A DNA stretch of 64,000 bases from NCBI RefSeq assembly GCF_014646875.1, contig NZ_BMOC01000003.1, forward strand, positions 62,001 through 126,000, read 5' to 3'. The stretch comes from Halobellus salinus. GTDB lineage: Archaea > Halobacteriota > Halobacteria > Halobacteriales > Haloferacaceae. Both the position numbers and the translations under genes were made by a program. Below the pieces are notes generated by a model. It was given only the letters and a program-made list of their open reading frames with translations, ran no database searches and was not told where the DNA came from. This document shows positions 26,442 to 35,249 of the stretch, one piece after another (position 1 is the first letter of the stretch; every line of letters starts with the position of its first letter).

Positions 26442-29400
26442 CGGTCGCCTCCCGCCGTGTCATTCTCCCGATCAGCGACGTCGTCGGCCCCCCTGGGGTC
26501 GTCGGTCTGAGAGTCGGTGTCGGCGTCCGCCAGCAGTTCCTGGATCTTGACCGACTCGTCCGCGTCGCTGTCGGGGCCAGCCGCCGCGTCGTCCGGGGGC
26601 TGCGGTTCACCGCCCGCCCCGGACTCGTCTGTGGCCTCCGACTCGGCGGCCAACCGGTCGTCGAACCGGTCGAACAGATTCAGTTCGGGGTCCTCGTCCG
26701 GGTTGCTCTCGTCGACGACGTCCCACGCGACCGCGTCGCCCTCGTCATCCCCGTCGGCGGTGCCGTCGCCCGTGTCACGATCCGCGTCGTCCGCGGAGTC
26801 AACCGCGGTGTCGGCGCCCTCCGGGTCGACGGACGGGTCAGTGCCGTCGTCGGGCGCCGGTGTTCCGGCGGTGTCGTCGGGCGCCGGTGTTCCGGCGGTG
26901 TCGTTGGGCGCCGGTGTTCCGGCGGTGTCGTCGGGCGCCGGTGTTCCGGCGGTGTCGTCGGGCGCCGGTGGCACCGCCTTGTCGTCGAGCGCGTCGAGTT
27001 CGTGGTGCTCACCGCCGGTCGCGGCAACGTCGGGCGCGGACGCCACCGCAACCAGCGCGTCCGCGACATCGACGTCTCCGAGGTCGCGGTAGTCGGGCCA
27101 CAGTTCGTCTTCGGCCCGCTGGAGGATCTCGTCGCACACCTCCGTGACGTCCGCACCGGGGGTGGGTCGGGGCACCATCTCCTCTTTGTCGGGGTCGACG
27201 TCGATCTTGACCGACTCCATCTCCCGGAGGTCCTCTAAGCTGCGTTCGAGCTCTCCTCTCGCCATCAGCGCGATGATGGTCTCCTCGTCGTTGATGAACG
27301 CTTGGAGTGTCGCTGCGACCTGCGTGTAGGTGTTGAGCCCCCGGTCAATCAGGTACGCGAGCACGACCCGGCGCTTGAACTTCGCCTCGTTGAGTTCCGC
27401 GTGGGTCCACCCGCGGTCGAACTTGATGTCCTCTACGGTGTTCGACGAGCCCATTTTGAGGAACTCGTCGCCCTCGGCCTGCCACTGGTAGACGTCTTGG
27501 ACGTTGATTTCATCGTTTTCGGCGTCGTAGTGGTTGATCTCGGTCAGGGATTTGTTCCGCCGGACCTTGTTACCCTGCACCCGTGTGGAGGTCTGGACCG
27601 ACACCAGATCCAGGGCGGTGAACATCGTCTTCGAGACGTTGATCGGGTCGGTGGTGAACCGCTTCAGCACCTCGCCGACGCTGTCGGCGTGGAACGTGGT
27701 GTAGGTGGTGTGACCCGTTGACATGACCTGAAAGAGCGTCCGGCCCTCCTCGCCGCGAATCTCACCCATCACGATGTAGTCAGGGCGCTGCCGGAGCGCC
27801 GCTTCCAAGAGGTCGAACTCGTCGACGTCGCCGCCGTCGTCGTCGCTGAACGAGGGTCGGGTGACGGAGGCGACCCAGTTGCGCTGCGGGAGTTCGACCT
27901 CCCGAGTGTCCTCGATTGAGACGACCTTGGCGTTCGAGGGGATGAAAAGCGACACCGCGTTCAGCGACGTTGTCTTGCCCGAGGCGGTCCCGCCAGCGAA
28001 GATCAGGCTCTTGTCATTTTCGATACACAGCCACAGGAACGCCATCTCCTCTAAGGAGAACGTCTTCCAGTTGATCAGGTCCACCGGCGTGAACGGCACG
28101 TCTTTGAACTGCCGGATGGTGTAGTTGGTGCCGTGATCGGAGACCTCCCGCCCGAGCGTCAACTGCGCCCGCGACCCGTCCGGCAGGGTGGCGTCGACCT
28201 GCGGCCGCCGCTTCGAGATGCCTTTCCCCGACCGTTGGGCGAGTTTGACCACGAAGTCGTCGAGTTCGTCCTCGCCGTGGGAGACGTTCGAGATGATCTG
28301 CTCGTAGTCGGAGTGGTAGACGAACACCCGGGAGTTGTACCCGTCACACGAGATGTCCTCGACGTTCACGTCGTGTTTGATCCCGTCGATCCGCTCGTAC
28401 CCGATGAAATCCCGCCGGAGCGCGTACAACAGCTTCTCCACCTGGTAGTCGTTCAGGGCTGCGGCGTCCTCCGCGATCACCGCCGGCTCCGGCCGCGCCG
28501 CGATGCCGTCGAGCGACGGATCGTGGTCCGCAGGAGCCCCGTTCCCGAAGATCCCGTCGAACCGGCCGCCGAACGCACCGGGGTGTATCCCCACCGACCG
28601 GGCGACCCTCGCCAGCTTTCGCTCAGAGCGGTCCGGCGACGGCTTCTCGGCGCCGTCGTCGGAGCCAAAACCGAGGTTCAGATCCACGTCCAACCCCGCG
28701 AGCAGTCCCTTGTCGGTCCCGTCGGTCGGGCCGGATTGAGCTACCGAGAGGCCCGCCGCGCGGGGATCCTCGGGAGTCCGGTAGAGGTTGTACCGTTCGA
28801 GGAGTTCCAGCGTCTGCTGTTCGATGGTCCGGCGGCGGGTCCCCGGGGCGTCGCTGACGACGCGGTCGTCGTCGTATTTGATCGCGGTCCGGAGCTTCCC
28901 GGTCAGAAACTCCACTAACTCCGCTTCGATCGGGGTCTGGTGCGGCCGGATGACGTAATACTTCTTCTCGTTTTCTTTCGTGGAATGGAAGATGATCACG
29001 AACGCGTGGGGTTCGTTGACCCAGTAGCGCTCGACCTCCCGGAAGTGGGACTTCTTTGCGAGCGGGACCGCCTTCTCGAGGTCGTACCGGTTGACTACGG
29101 TTGTTGCCCCCCCAGTGTCGGAAAAGAAGGCGTCCTCGTCGAACTCGGGGTCGACGTCGACTGTCCGCTCATCGACGACCTCGTCGAGCGCCTCGGCACG
29201 TGTAGCGCCGTGAGCGAGCGCGTCCTCGGTCGCGTCGGGGTCGAACCCCAGCGCCGACGCGGCGTCGAACCGCTCGATCTCGCCGTCGGCGTCGCGGGGG
29301 CGCGACCCGTCGTCGGCGTAGTAGTACTCCCGTTTGTAGTGCTCCCATAACCACTCGCCTTTGACCACCGGCGTGGTCGCGGGGTCGCAGAACGCCTCGA

Positions 29401-29899
29401 ACGCGGCGTCGTGGCGGGCGGCGGTCCGTGCCGCCGACTCGACACCGTCGGCCGCCTCGGTCGGGTGGAAGTCGAGGTGCGTCTCGGGGTCGAGTCCCAC
29501 CACCGCCCAGTCGGCGCGGGTCGGCGTCGGGATCTCCACCGCGTCGCTGTCGTCCCGCCGGCCGCCCGACTCCTCGTTGTGGCTGTCACGCCGGATTCGC
29601 GGGTCGTAGCCGCGATACAGCGTCTCGACCTCGCTCCCGTCGCCGTACTCCGCGAGGAAGTCCGCCCACGTGTACTCGCCGACCGCGACCCGCGGGGCCG
29701 AATCCAGCGGCGGGGCTGTCCCGTCGGCCGCCGCCCCCGCCGCACCGCTCGTCGGCAGTTCATCTCCCGCACCCGTCCCGGATTCGGCACCGCTGTCCGG
29801 ATCCGCGGCCGCTCTATGAGGGGCTGGTGGCGTCTCGCCTCCCCGCTCCGACGCGTCCTCGCCTTCCCCGGTGGGGGGCGCGTCGCCGTCGGTTGCCAT
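26438..29899 (-). CDS. pilB3: Archaeal type IV pilus assembly ATPase PilB3
   Basis: 1153-residue GspE/VirB11-type ATPase. An acidic N-terminal extension (about 250 residues) precedes a pilus-ATPase N-domain with NVEDISCDGYN. Walker A GGTASGKTT is near residue 632, VVSIEDTREVELP and Walker B RPDYIVMGEIRGEE follow, and GHTTYTTFHADS is the His box. A low-complexity acidic C-tail contains TPAPDDTAG repeats. The start follows a CCTTTTTCACC box at about 29 nt. First gene of the seven-gene overlapping operon. Confidence 0.94.
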   Translation of the reverse strand: MATDGDAPPTGEGEDASERGGETPPAPHRAAADPDSGAESGTGAGDELPTSGAAGAAADGTAPPLDSAPRVAVGEYTWADFLAEYGDGSEVETLYRGYDPRIRRDSHNEESGGRRDDSDAVEIPTPTRADWAVVGLDPETHLDFHPTEAADGVESAARTAARHDAAFEAFCDPATTPVVKGEWLWEHYKREYYYADDGSRPRDADGEIERFDAASALGFDPDATEDALAHGATRAEALDEVVDERTVDVDPEFDEDAFFSDTGGATTVVNRYDLEKAVPLAKKSHFREVERYWVNEPHAFVIIFHSTKENEKKYYVIRPHQTPIEAELVEFLTGKLRTAIKYDDDRVVSDAPGTRRRTIEQQTLELLERYNLYRTPEDPRAAGLSVAQSGPTDGTDKGLLAGLDVDLNLGFGSDDGAEKPSPDRSERKLARVARSVGIHPGAFGGRFDGIFGNGAPADHDPSLDGIAARPEPAVIAEDAAALNDYQVEKLLYALRRDFIGYERIDGIKHDVNVEDISCDGYNSRVFVYHSDYEQIISNVSHGEDELDDFVVKLAQRSGKGISKRRPQVDATLPDGSRAQLTLGREVSDHGTNYTIRQFKDVPFTPVDLINWKTFSLEEMAFLWLCIENDKSLIFAGGTASGKTTSLNAVSLFIPSNAKVVSIEDTREVELPQRNWVASVTRPSFSDDDGGDVDEFDLLEAALRQRPDYIVMGEIRGEEGRTLFQVMSTGHTTYTTFHADSVGEVLKRFTTDPINVSKTMFTALDLVSVQTSTRVQGNKVRRNKSLTEINHYDAENDEINVQDVYQWQAEGDEFLKMGSSNTVEDIKFDRGWTHAELNEAKFKRRVVLAYLIDRGLNTYTQVAATLQAFINDEETIIALMARGELERSLEDLREMESVKIDVDPDKEEMVPRPTPGADVTEVCDEILQRAEDELWPDYRDLGDVDVADALVAVASAPDVAATGGEHHELDALDDKAVPPAPDDTAGTPAPDDTAGTPAPNDTAGTPAPDDTAGTPAPDDGTDPSVDPEGADTAVDSADDADRDTGDGTADGDDEGDAVAWDVVDESNPDEDPELNLFDRFDDRLAAESEATDESGAGGEPQPPDDAAAGPDSDADESVKIQELLADADTDSQTDDPRGADDVADRENDTAGGDR
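26859..26966. repeat. 27-bp tandem repeat inside pilB3 (four units)
   Basis: Four consecutive 27-bp units encode nine-residue TPAPDDTAG repeats in the disordered acidic C-tail of PilB3; one unit has Asn for Asp. The number of units probably varies between strains by slippage. Confidence 0.85.
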
Positions 29900-30375
29900 T
29901 GGAGCACGCTCTACGGTCTCGGTGAAAAAGGCTTCCGGCGCACCTATCAGATCCCATAATCGGGCGTGCCGTCCGGCAGCGATCCGTTCGACCGGCAGCG
30001 ATCCGTTCGACCGGCAGCGATCCGTTCGACCGGCAGCAACTGGATACGCGCGGGCGTGTTCCCGGCGGCCACGCGCTTCGGCGATCCGGTCCGGCGAGGG
30101 TCGGCGTGGACACCCCGCCCGCGCCGAGGGCGGTCGGACGCAACCGGGAGTTGGGCCGCACTGGCGTGGTCATACCAAAAATAGAATATTGTACTGTGAT
30201 TACGAACTCATTTCTCAGCCCTTCTGAGATAGATACCGTAGATACAACTGAACATACAAATATAGTAGTTCAGTTATCTAACAGTATTGCATCGTCGGTT
30301 TCGCTCCGGCTCCCGTGCGCCGGGGTGGAGGACCGCCGGCACAACATATTTCACCTAGTTCGCAAATCGTGAGGT
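29900..30375. other. Divergent intergenic region between pilB3 and the amidohydrolase gene
   Basis: 476 bp. The left part carries the 19-bp tandem repeat (29973-30029). The middle (30175-30300) is AT-rich and has an inverted repeat AACTGAAC / GTTCAGTT at 30246-30275 with a 14-nt spacer. A TATA-like CATATTT at about 30340 sits 31-36 nt before the amidohydrolase ATG. No gene is supported here. Confidence 0.6.
29973..30029. repeat. 19-bp tandem repeat, three perfect units plus partial
   Basis: Unit CCGGCAGCGATCCGTTCGA at 29973-29991, 29992-30010 and 30011-30029, then a partial copy to about 30037. Intergenic, without spacers, so not a CRISPR. Confidence 0.9.
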
Positions 30376-31509
30376 ATGCCGTCATCCATCCGGCGGTTGG
30401 ACTCCGGCGCGGAAGTCCCTGAGGCTGCCTTCGACGACTACATCATCGATCTTGACTTCCACGTCAACCCGATGCCCGACGAGTTGGTATCGTACGTTGA
30501 CGACGACGTGCTCGCGGACAAGGTGAGCACGGAGTTCGGCCCCACCCCGGTCGTCGGCAAGTGGGACGCCGCCTACGCGATCAAGGAAGGCACCGAAGGG
30601 CTGTTCACCCAAAGGCGCGCCGAGTACGCCGAGGATGTCCGGGCGGCCTGCGCGAAGTTCGCGATCGACGATCCGGTCGTCAACCCCGGGGTCAACACCC
30701 TGAATCTCCAGCACCACCCGCTCCTGAAGAACGCGGTCTGTCAGGCGTCGAACGACTACATGGTCGAACACTTCGTTGACGAGGGGATGTACACCTCGAT
30801 GATGGTCCCGAAGTGGGACCCCGAGTATGCGGTCAAGGAGATCGAACGCGTCGGCGGCGAGGACGAGGTCGTGGCCGCCTACTCGTGGTTCGACCCGAAG
30901 GTGCCGTGGGGCGCAGAGCAGTTCGATCCCGTTTTCGAGGCCCTGGTCGACCACGACCTCCCGCTTTTGCTCCACGGCTCGCTTGCGTACTGGCCCCAAC
31001 ACAGCTACATCGGCGACGAGATGCTGACCTGGACCGAAATCTTGGGTTTCGACTGGCCGATCCACGGCATGGTTAATCTGCTCAACCTGATCATGCGCGG
31101 GGTCTTCGACAAGTATCCCGGTCTGAACGTGGTGTTCCAGGAGGCGGGCCACTGGTGGGTGCCGTTTCTCCGGTACCGCATGGACGAGTTCTACGAGATG
31201 CACCCCGAGGACGTCCAGCTCACCCCACGGAAGCACGCCGCCGGCGAACGCTACCTCGAGCGCACGCCCAGCGCGTATCTCGATGACAACGTCTACCTCT
31301 GTACGCAGCCGTTCGCGATGCCGCGCAACGCGAGCGAAGCCGCGGCGATGCTGGAGTTGAGCCACGCCGAGCGGATGTTCACCTACTCCAGCGACTGGCC
31401 CCACCAGACACTCGACCCGCCGACGTGGTTCTACACGTCGCGGGCGTTCGACGACGACACCCGTGAGGCCATCCTCCACGGCAACGCAGAGGAGATCCTC
31501 GACATCTAG
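30376..31509 (+). CDS. Amidohydrolase-2 family enzyme (ACMSD/aromatic decarboxylase-like)
   Basis: 377-residue TIM-barrel metal enzyme. IIDLDFHVNP near residue 25 replaces the usual DxHxH start motif, and LLLHGSL, FQEAGHWW and YSSDWPHQ supply the other metal/active-site His and Asp. Relatives decarboxylate or hydrolyse aromatic or muconic acids (ACMSD, gamma-resorcylate or 5-carboxyvanillate decarboxylases) but the substrate here is unknown. It heads the catabolic island and is followed after 4 nt by a broken Rieske gene. The start fits a CATATTT box about 31 nt upstream. Confidence 0.8.
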   Translation: MPSSIRRLDSGAEVPEAAFDDYIIDLDFHVNPMPDELVSYVDDDVLADKVSTEFGPTPVVGKWDAAYAIKEGTEGLFTQRRAEYAEDVRAACAKFAIDDPVVNPGVNTLNLQHHPLLKNAVCQASNDYMVEHFVDEGMYTSMMVPKWDPEYAVKEIERVGGEDEVVAAYSWFDPKVPWGAEQFDPVFEALVDHDLPLLLHGSLAYWPQHSYIGDEMLTWTEILGFDWPIHGMVNLLNLIMRGVFDKYPGLNVVFQEAGHWWVPFLRYRMDEFYEMHPEDVQLTPRKHAAGERYLERTPSAYLDDNVYLCTQPFAMPRNASEAAAMLELSHAERMFTYSSDWPHQTLDPPTWFYTSRAFDDDTREAILHGNAEEILDI

Positions 31510-31513
31510 GACG

Positions 31514-31899
31514 ATGAGCGCGCACCCAGCACGCGACGACGGCTTCACGAAGGTCGCAACGGTCGACGACATCGACGCCGGCACCGGGGTCGCGGTCGAT
31601 GTCCGCGGGATCGAGATCGCGGTGTTCAACGCCGACGGGGAGGATGTCAAGCCATCTCCAACCGGTGTGCCCACCAGCAGGCCCCGCTGTGTAAGACGGG
31701 CGAGACCAAGATCAACGCCGAGGACACCTGGACCGCGACCCGCGGCGGGGTGGACGAGGCGGAGTGTACCGTCTCCTGCCCGTGGCACCTCTGGGAGTGG
31801 GACCTGGAGACGGGCGAGCACGCGGTGTCGGGCAAGCGGATCGCGACCTTCGACTGCGAGGTCGCGGACGGTGACGTCTACGTCGCCGCGCCGGGGTAG
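31514..31899 (+). pseudogene. Rieske [2Fe-2S] ferredoxin gene with a frameshift
   Basis: The 5' part reads MSAHPARDDGFTKVATVDDI and continues to VFNADGE. Around 31646-31649 one base appears missing: the downstream frame reads SNRCAHQQAPLCKTGE and TVSCPWHLWEWDLETGEH. That gives the C-x-H and C-x2-H cluster-binding boxes of a Rieske protein (about 128 residues), ending at 31899. As printed the gene would run out of frame to 31909. It may be a true pseudogene, a programmed shift or a sequencing error. It follows the amidohydrolase by 4 nt and likely served as its or an oxygenase's electron carrier. Confidence 0.75.
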
Positions 31900-31979
31900 T
31901 CAGCGGTGACGCGGCCGTTCGATGTGCGCCAGCGTTGGACGGCTGTCTTTCGGCACGTGGCTGCCGGGGCAAACAGCCG

Positions 31980-32216
31980 GTGGGCGGGACTGGAAGCGGC
32001 CGCGTTCTCGACGAACCTGAACGAAGTAAGCACCGCAGGAGCGAACCGGGCGAGACCGGAGGTCTCGCTGGAAACCGGCGGCTCGCCGCCGGTGGCGCAG
32101 TGAACGACGAAGCGCGTCGTTCGAGAGAGCGGAGCTCTCTCGTGATCACGAAAAACGCGCAGCGTCTTTCGGACGACAGCGAGTCCCGGGAATCGAGAAC
32201 GCGGGGGCTTCCGAAG
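31980..32216. repeat. Long inverted intergenic repeat, left copy
   Basis: Shares, in opposite orientation, at least two long similar blocks with 39478-39665: the first includes CTCGACGAACCTG and CGAAGTAAG, the second GTGATCACGAAA, ACGACAGCGAG and GCTTCCGAA. I estimate about 80 percent identity in the aligned blocks. It contains no gene. The two copies flank the maoC-liv-SBP-ligase block. Confidence 0.75.
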
Positions 32217-32250
32217 GTATCTCGGTGCCGTCTCCTACAGCATAGTATCT

Positions 32251-32721
32251 TCACTCCTCGAACGGCCACGCGTCGCTCCCCGCCCGGGTGAGGATGATGT
32301 TCGTCGACCGCCAGAAGATGACTTCTTCGCCGTCGCCGTTCTCGGCGTGAAGGTTGACGTCGGCGTACCCCCGATCGTCACGGCTCTCGGAGGCGTGTTT
32401 TTCGGTGACCTCGACCGCGACGGAGACGGTATCGCCGGGCCGGACCGGCGTCCGCCACCGGAGTTCGTCCATCCCGAACGACCCCACCGACGCGGTGTCG
32501 TTCAGGAACCCCTCGGCCAGGAGCGCCATGCACGACCCGCCCGTGTGCCACCCGCTCGCGATGAGGCCGCCGAACATCGTCTGCGCCGCGGCGTCGGGGT
32601 CGATGTGGATCGGCTGGGGGTCGTACCGGCGGGCGAACGCGAGCAACTCCTCGCGGTCGGCGGTGTAGGAGCCGAGGTCGTGTGTCTCCCCCGCGTCGAT
32701 GTCCTCGAAGTACCGGACCAT
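32251..32721 (-). CDS. MaoC-like (hotdog) enoyl-CoA hydratase
   Basis: 156 residues, single hotdog domain. YDPQPIHIDPDAA with Asp and His is the R-hydratase catalytic motif, followed by FGGLIASGWHT. It hydrates an enoyl-CoA or oxepin-type CoA intermediate. It starts 2 nt after the livF stop, so it is the last gene of the transporter operon. In bacterial PaaZ the hydratase is a MaoC domain fused to an aldehyde dehydrogenase; here a stand-alone ALDH occurs at 43.3 kb, so a split PaaZ is possible. Confidence 0.88.
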   Translation of the reverse strand: MVRYFEDIDAGETHDLGSYTADREELLAFARRYDPQPIHIDPDAAAQTMFGGLIASGWHTGGSCMALLAEGFLNDTASVGSFGMDELRWRTPVRPGDTVSVAVEVTEKHASESRDDRGYADVNLHAENGDGEEVIFWRSTNIILTRAGSDAWPFEE

Positions 32722-32723
32722 AC

Positions 32724-33416
32724 TCAGAGGTATGCGTCTTTGACGTGGTCGCTCTCCAACAGCCCCGTCCCGGTGTCCTCGCGGACGACGCGGCCGTTCT
32801 CAAGGAGGTACGCCCGCTCGGCCATATTCAGCGCCCGGTTGACGTGCTGTTCGACCAACAGTACGGTTACCTCCTCGCTGATCTCTTCGATCTTGCCGAA
32901 CACCCGGTCGGTGATCTGCGGCGCCAGCCCCTCCGAGGGCTCGTCCAACGCAAGGATCGTCGGCTGTGCCATGAGCCCCCGGCCGATTGCGAGCATCTGC
33001 TGTTGCCCGCCGCTCATCGACTTCGCAAGCTGGTCGGAGCGCTCCTCGAGGATGGGAAACAGCTCGAAGACCTCCTGCATCGTGTCGTCGAGGCTATTCC
33101 GATGGGTGTACGCGCCCATCTCGAGATTCTCTCGGACGGTCATGTCCCCGAAGAGGTTCCGCTCCTCGGAGACGTGGACGAACCCGCGCTCGACGATCTC
33201 GGTCGGGTTCAGCGTGGCAGCGTCGGCGTCCCAGGCGCTCACACGCCCGTCGCTGACCGGATGAAGCCCGGACATCACCCTGAGCAGCGTGGACTTGCCG
33301 GCGCCGTTGGGACCCACGATCGAGACCACAGTATCGTCCTCGGAGACGTGGAGGTCGAGGTCCCAGATCACCTGGATGTTGCCGTAGGAGACGTCGATGG
33401 CGTCGAGTTCGATCAC
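32724..33416 (-). CDS. livF: Branched-chain-type ABC transporter ATP-binding protein LivF
   Basis: 230 residues. GPNGAGKST (Walker A, about residue 35), MSGGQQQMLAIGRGL (signature) and ILALDEPSEGLAPQ (Walker B). The short length and SEGLAP motif are LivF-like. Its ATG overlaps the livG stop by 4 nt. Given the context it probably energises uptake of an aromatic or amino-acid-like substrate rather than branched-chain amino acids. Confidence 0.93.
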   Translation of the reverse strand: MIELDAIDVSYGNIQVIWDLDLHVSEDDTVVSIVGPNGAGKSTLLRVMSGLHPVSDGRVSAWDADAATLNPTEIVERGFVHVSEERNLFGDMTVRENLEMGAYTHRNSLDDTMQEVFELFPILEERSDQLAKSMSGGQQQMLAIGRGLMAQPTILALDEPSEGLAPQITDRVFGKIEEISEEVTVLLVEQHVNRALNMAERAYLLENGRVVREDTGTGLLESDHVKDAYL

Positions 33417-34141
33417 GAGTTGTCGGCCCCCAGGTACGCCTCGGTGACAGCCTCGTTGTTTCTGATCGCCTCGGGCGTCCCCTCCGCGATCTTTCGGCCG
33501 CTCTTGAGGACGATGATCCGGTCTGCGGTCCCCATAATCGCGTCCATGATGTGTTCGATCCAGAAAACGGAGATGTCGCGGTCGTCACGGAGCCGTCGGA
33601 TCGTGTTCGAGAGCGCCTCGATCTCGCCGGGGGTGAGCCCGCTCGCGATCTCATCCAACAGGACGAGGTCCGGATCCGACGCCACAGTCCGGGCGAGTTC
33701 GAGCTGTTTCTGTTGGGCGATGGGGAGGTTTCGGGCCTCCATATCGGCTTTGTCTTCGAGGCCGACGAACGCGAGCGCTTCCCGGCCGCGGCGCTGCGCG
33801 TTTTCCTGGGAGACCGACGCGTCGGTGCCGAACAGCGCGCCGGCAGCCGCGTTCTCGAGCACCGTCATCTCCCCGAACACCCGAACGATCTGGAACGTGC
33901 GGAGCACTCCAGACCGGGCGATCTCGTGGGTGTCGAGCGTGAGGAGGTCCTCGCCGTTGAACGTGATCTCGGAGCCCTCCTCGGGGTCGAGGACGCCGGT
34001 GATGGTGTTGAAAAGCGTCGTCTTCCCCGCGCCGTTGGGGCCGATGAGCCCCACGATCTCCCCGCGGTCGATCTCGAAGTCCACCCCGTCGACCGCGACG
34101 AGGCCCCCGAACTTCTTGCTGACGTTGGCGACCTCAAGCAT
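33413..34141 (-). CDS. livG: Branched-chain-type ABC transporter ATP-binding protein LivG
   Basis: 242 residues. Walker A GPNGAGKTT, Q-loop LRTFQIVRVFGEMTVLENA and Walker B LVLLDEIASGLTPGE are intact. The signature is unusual, NLPIAQQKQLELAR instead of LS-x-GQQ, with Pro-Ile-Ala replacing Ser-x-Gly. ATG at 34141 begins MLEVANVSKKFGG; longer in-frame extensions upstream are not family-like. It pairs with LivF. Confidence 0.92.
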   Translation of the reverse strand: MLEVANVSKKFGGLVAVDGVDFEIDRGEIVGLIGPNGAGKTTLFNTITGVLDPEEGSEITFNGEDLLTLDTHEIARSGVLRTFQIVRVFGEMTVLENAAAGALFGTDASVSQENAQRRGREALAFVGLEDKADMEARNLPIAQQKQLELARTVASDPDLVLLDEIASGLTPGEIEALSNTIRRLRDDRDISVFWIEHIMDAIMGTADRIIVLKSGRKIAEGTPEAIRNNEAVTEAYLGADNS

Positions 34142-34223
34142 TGATCGATGAACGCACGCGTCGGGTAATAACGGTTTTGTCTCGTCGCGTCCGCGGCGGT
34201 CTCGGACGGCATCCCCGGTGAGA

Positions 34224-35249
34224 TCACTCCGCCTCTGTCTCCGCGGGCGTCCCGCCACCGCCGCTCCCGCCGCTCGAGACGAGGTCGTACGCCTCGAGTA
34301 GGTCCCGGATAGTAACGATGACTCCGCTCCGGAAGTACAGGAACAGCACGATCAGGAGCGCGCCGAAGATCGCCGCGCGCCAGTCCGCGGCGTAGTTGCT
34401 GAGGAACGCCTCGATTGCCTCGACGACCACCGCGCCCACGATCGGACCGTAGGTCCGGCGGATCCCGCCGACGATCAGCACGACCAGCGCGATCACGTCG
34501 ACCGCCAGAAACGTGAAAATCGAGGGGGTGATGTAGGTCGCCTCCCGCGCCAGCAGAGTGCCGGCGATCCCGATAATGACTCCGGCGACGAACCCCGCGA
34601 TGGTCTTGTACCGGACCACGTCGATCCCGATGGACTCCGCGGCGGCCTCGTCCTCGCGGATCGCCTCGAACGCCATCCCGTATTTGGAGTTGATGAGCCA
34701 GATGTACAGCACCATCGCGGCCATAAGGAACGCCAGGATGACGTAGTAGAGCACGACCTTTGTCGGAATCCCGACCGCCCCGGCGATCCCGGAGATGGAG
34801 AACAGCTCGTAGGGGAACCCGGTGGAGCCGCCGGTGAGGTCCCTGGCGCCGATGAACGCCTCGGCGAAGACCAACTGGAGGTTCAGGGTGAGAATGGAGA
34901 TCAGGATGACCGTAAAGCGCCGGCGCGCGGAGATCCAGCTGACCGACAGTCCGATGATACCGCACACGAGCGCCGCAACCGGGAGCGCGAGCCACGCGGT
35001 CACGCCGACGGTGTCGGCGACCAGCGCCGTGGTGTACGCCCCGATCCCGCCCAGTCCACCCATGAACAGGAACAGCTGGTCGTTGTGACCGAAGACGATG
35101 TTGAGCGCGAGCGCGAACAGCGCGAAGAGCAACACCCGCGTGAGCACGCCGACGCCGTAGCCGCTGCCCGCGATCGGGATGGGTGCGAGCACGAACACCG
35201 CCGCCACCAGGGCGAGTTTCCGCGTCCCCGGGAGCGTGTCGGTGTTCAC
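34224..35249 (-). CDS. livM: Branched-chain-type ABC transporter permease LivM
   Basis: 341 residues with about eight to ten membrane segments and the family loop RAIREDEAAAES-like (here EAIREDEAAAESIGIDVVRYK). It forms the membrane channel with LivH. Its ATG overlaps the livH stop by 4 nt. An 82-nt gap separates it from livG. Confidence 0.93.
   Translation of the reverse strand: MNTDTLPGTRKLALVAAVFVLAPIPIAGSGYGVGVLTRVLLFALFALALNIVFGHNDQLFLFMGGLGGIGAYTTALVADTVGVTAWLALPVAALVCGIIGLSVSWISARRRFTVILISILTLNLQLVFAEAFIGARDLTGGSTGFPYELFSISGIAGAVGIPTKVVLYYVILAFLMAAMVLYIWLINSKYGMAFEAIREDEAAAESIGIDVVRYKTIAGFVAGVIIGIAGTLLAREATYITPSIFTFLAVDVIALVVLIVGGIRRTYGPIVGAVVVEAIEAFLSNYAADWRAAIFGALLIVLFLYFRSGVIVTIRDLLEAYDLVSSGGSGGGGTPAETEAE

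Noticed and set aside
26859-26966. CRISPR-like or regulatory repeat
   Set aside because: The 27-bp units are in frame within pilB3 and encode nine-residue repeats.
29973-30037. CRISPR-like array
   Set aside because: The 19-bp units are directly adjacent with no spacers, and no cas genes are present in the window.
31900-32250. Small gene in the repeat region after the Rieske pseudogene
   Set aside because: Frames are low in recognisable structure, and the DNA is similar in opposite orientation to another gene-free spacer, which fits a noncoding repeat better.
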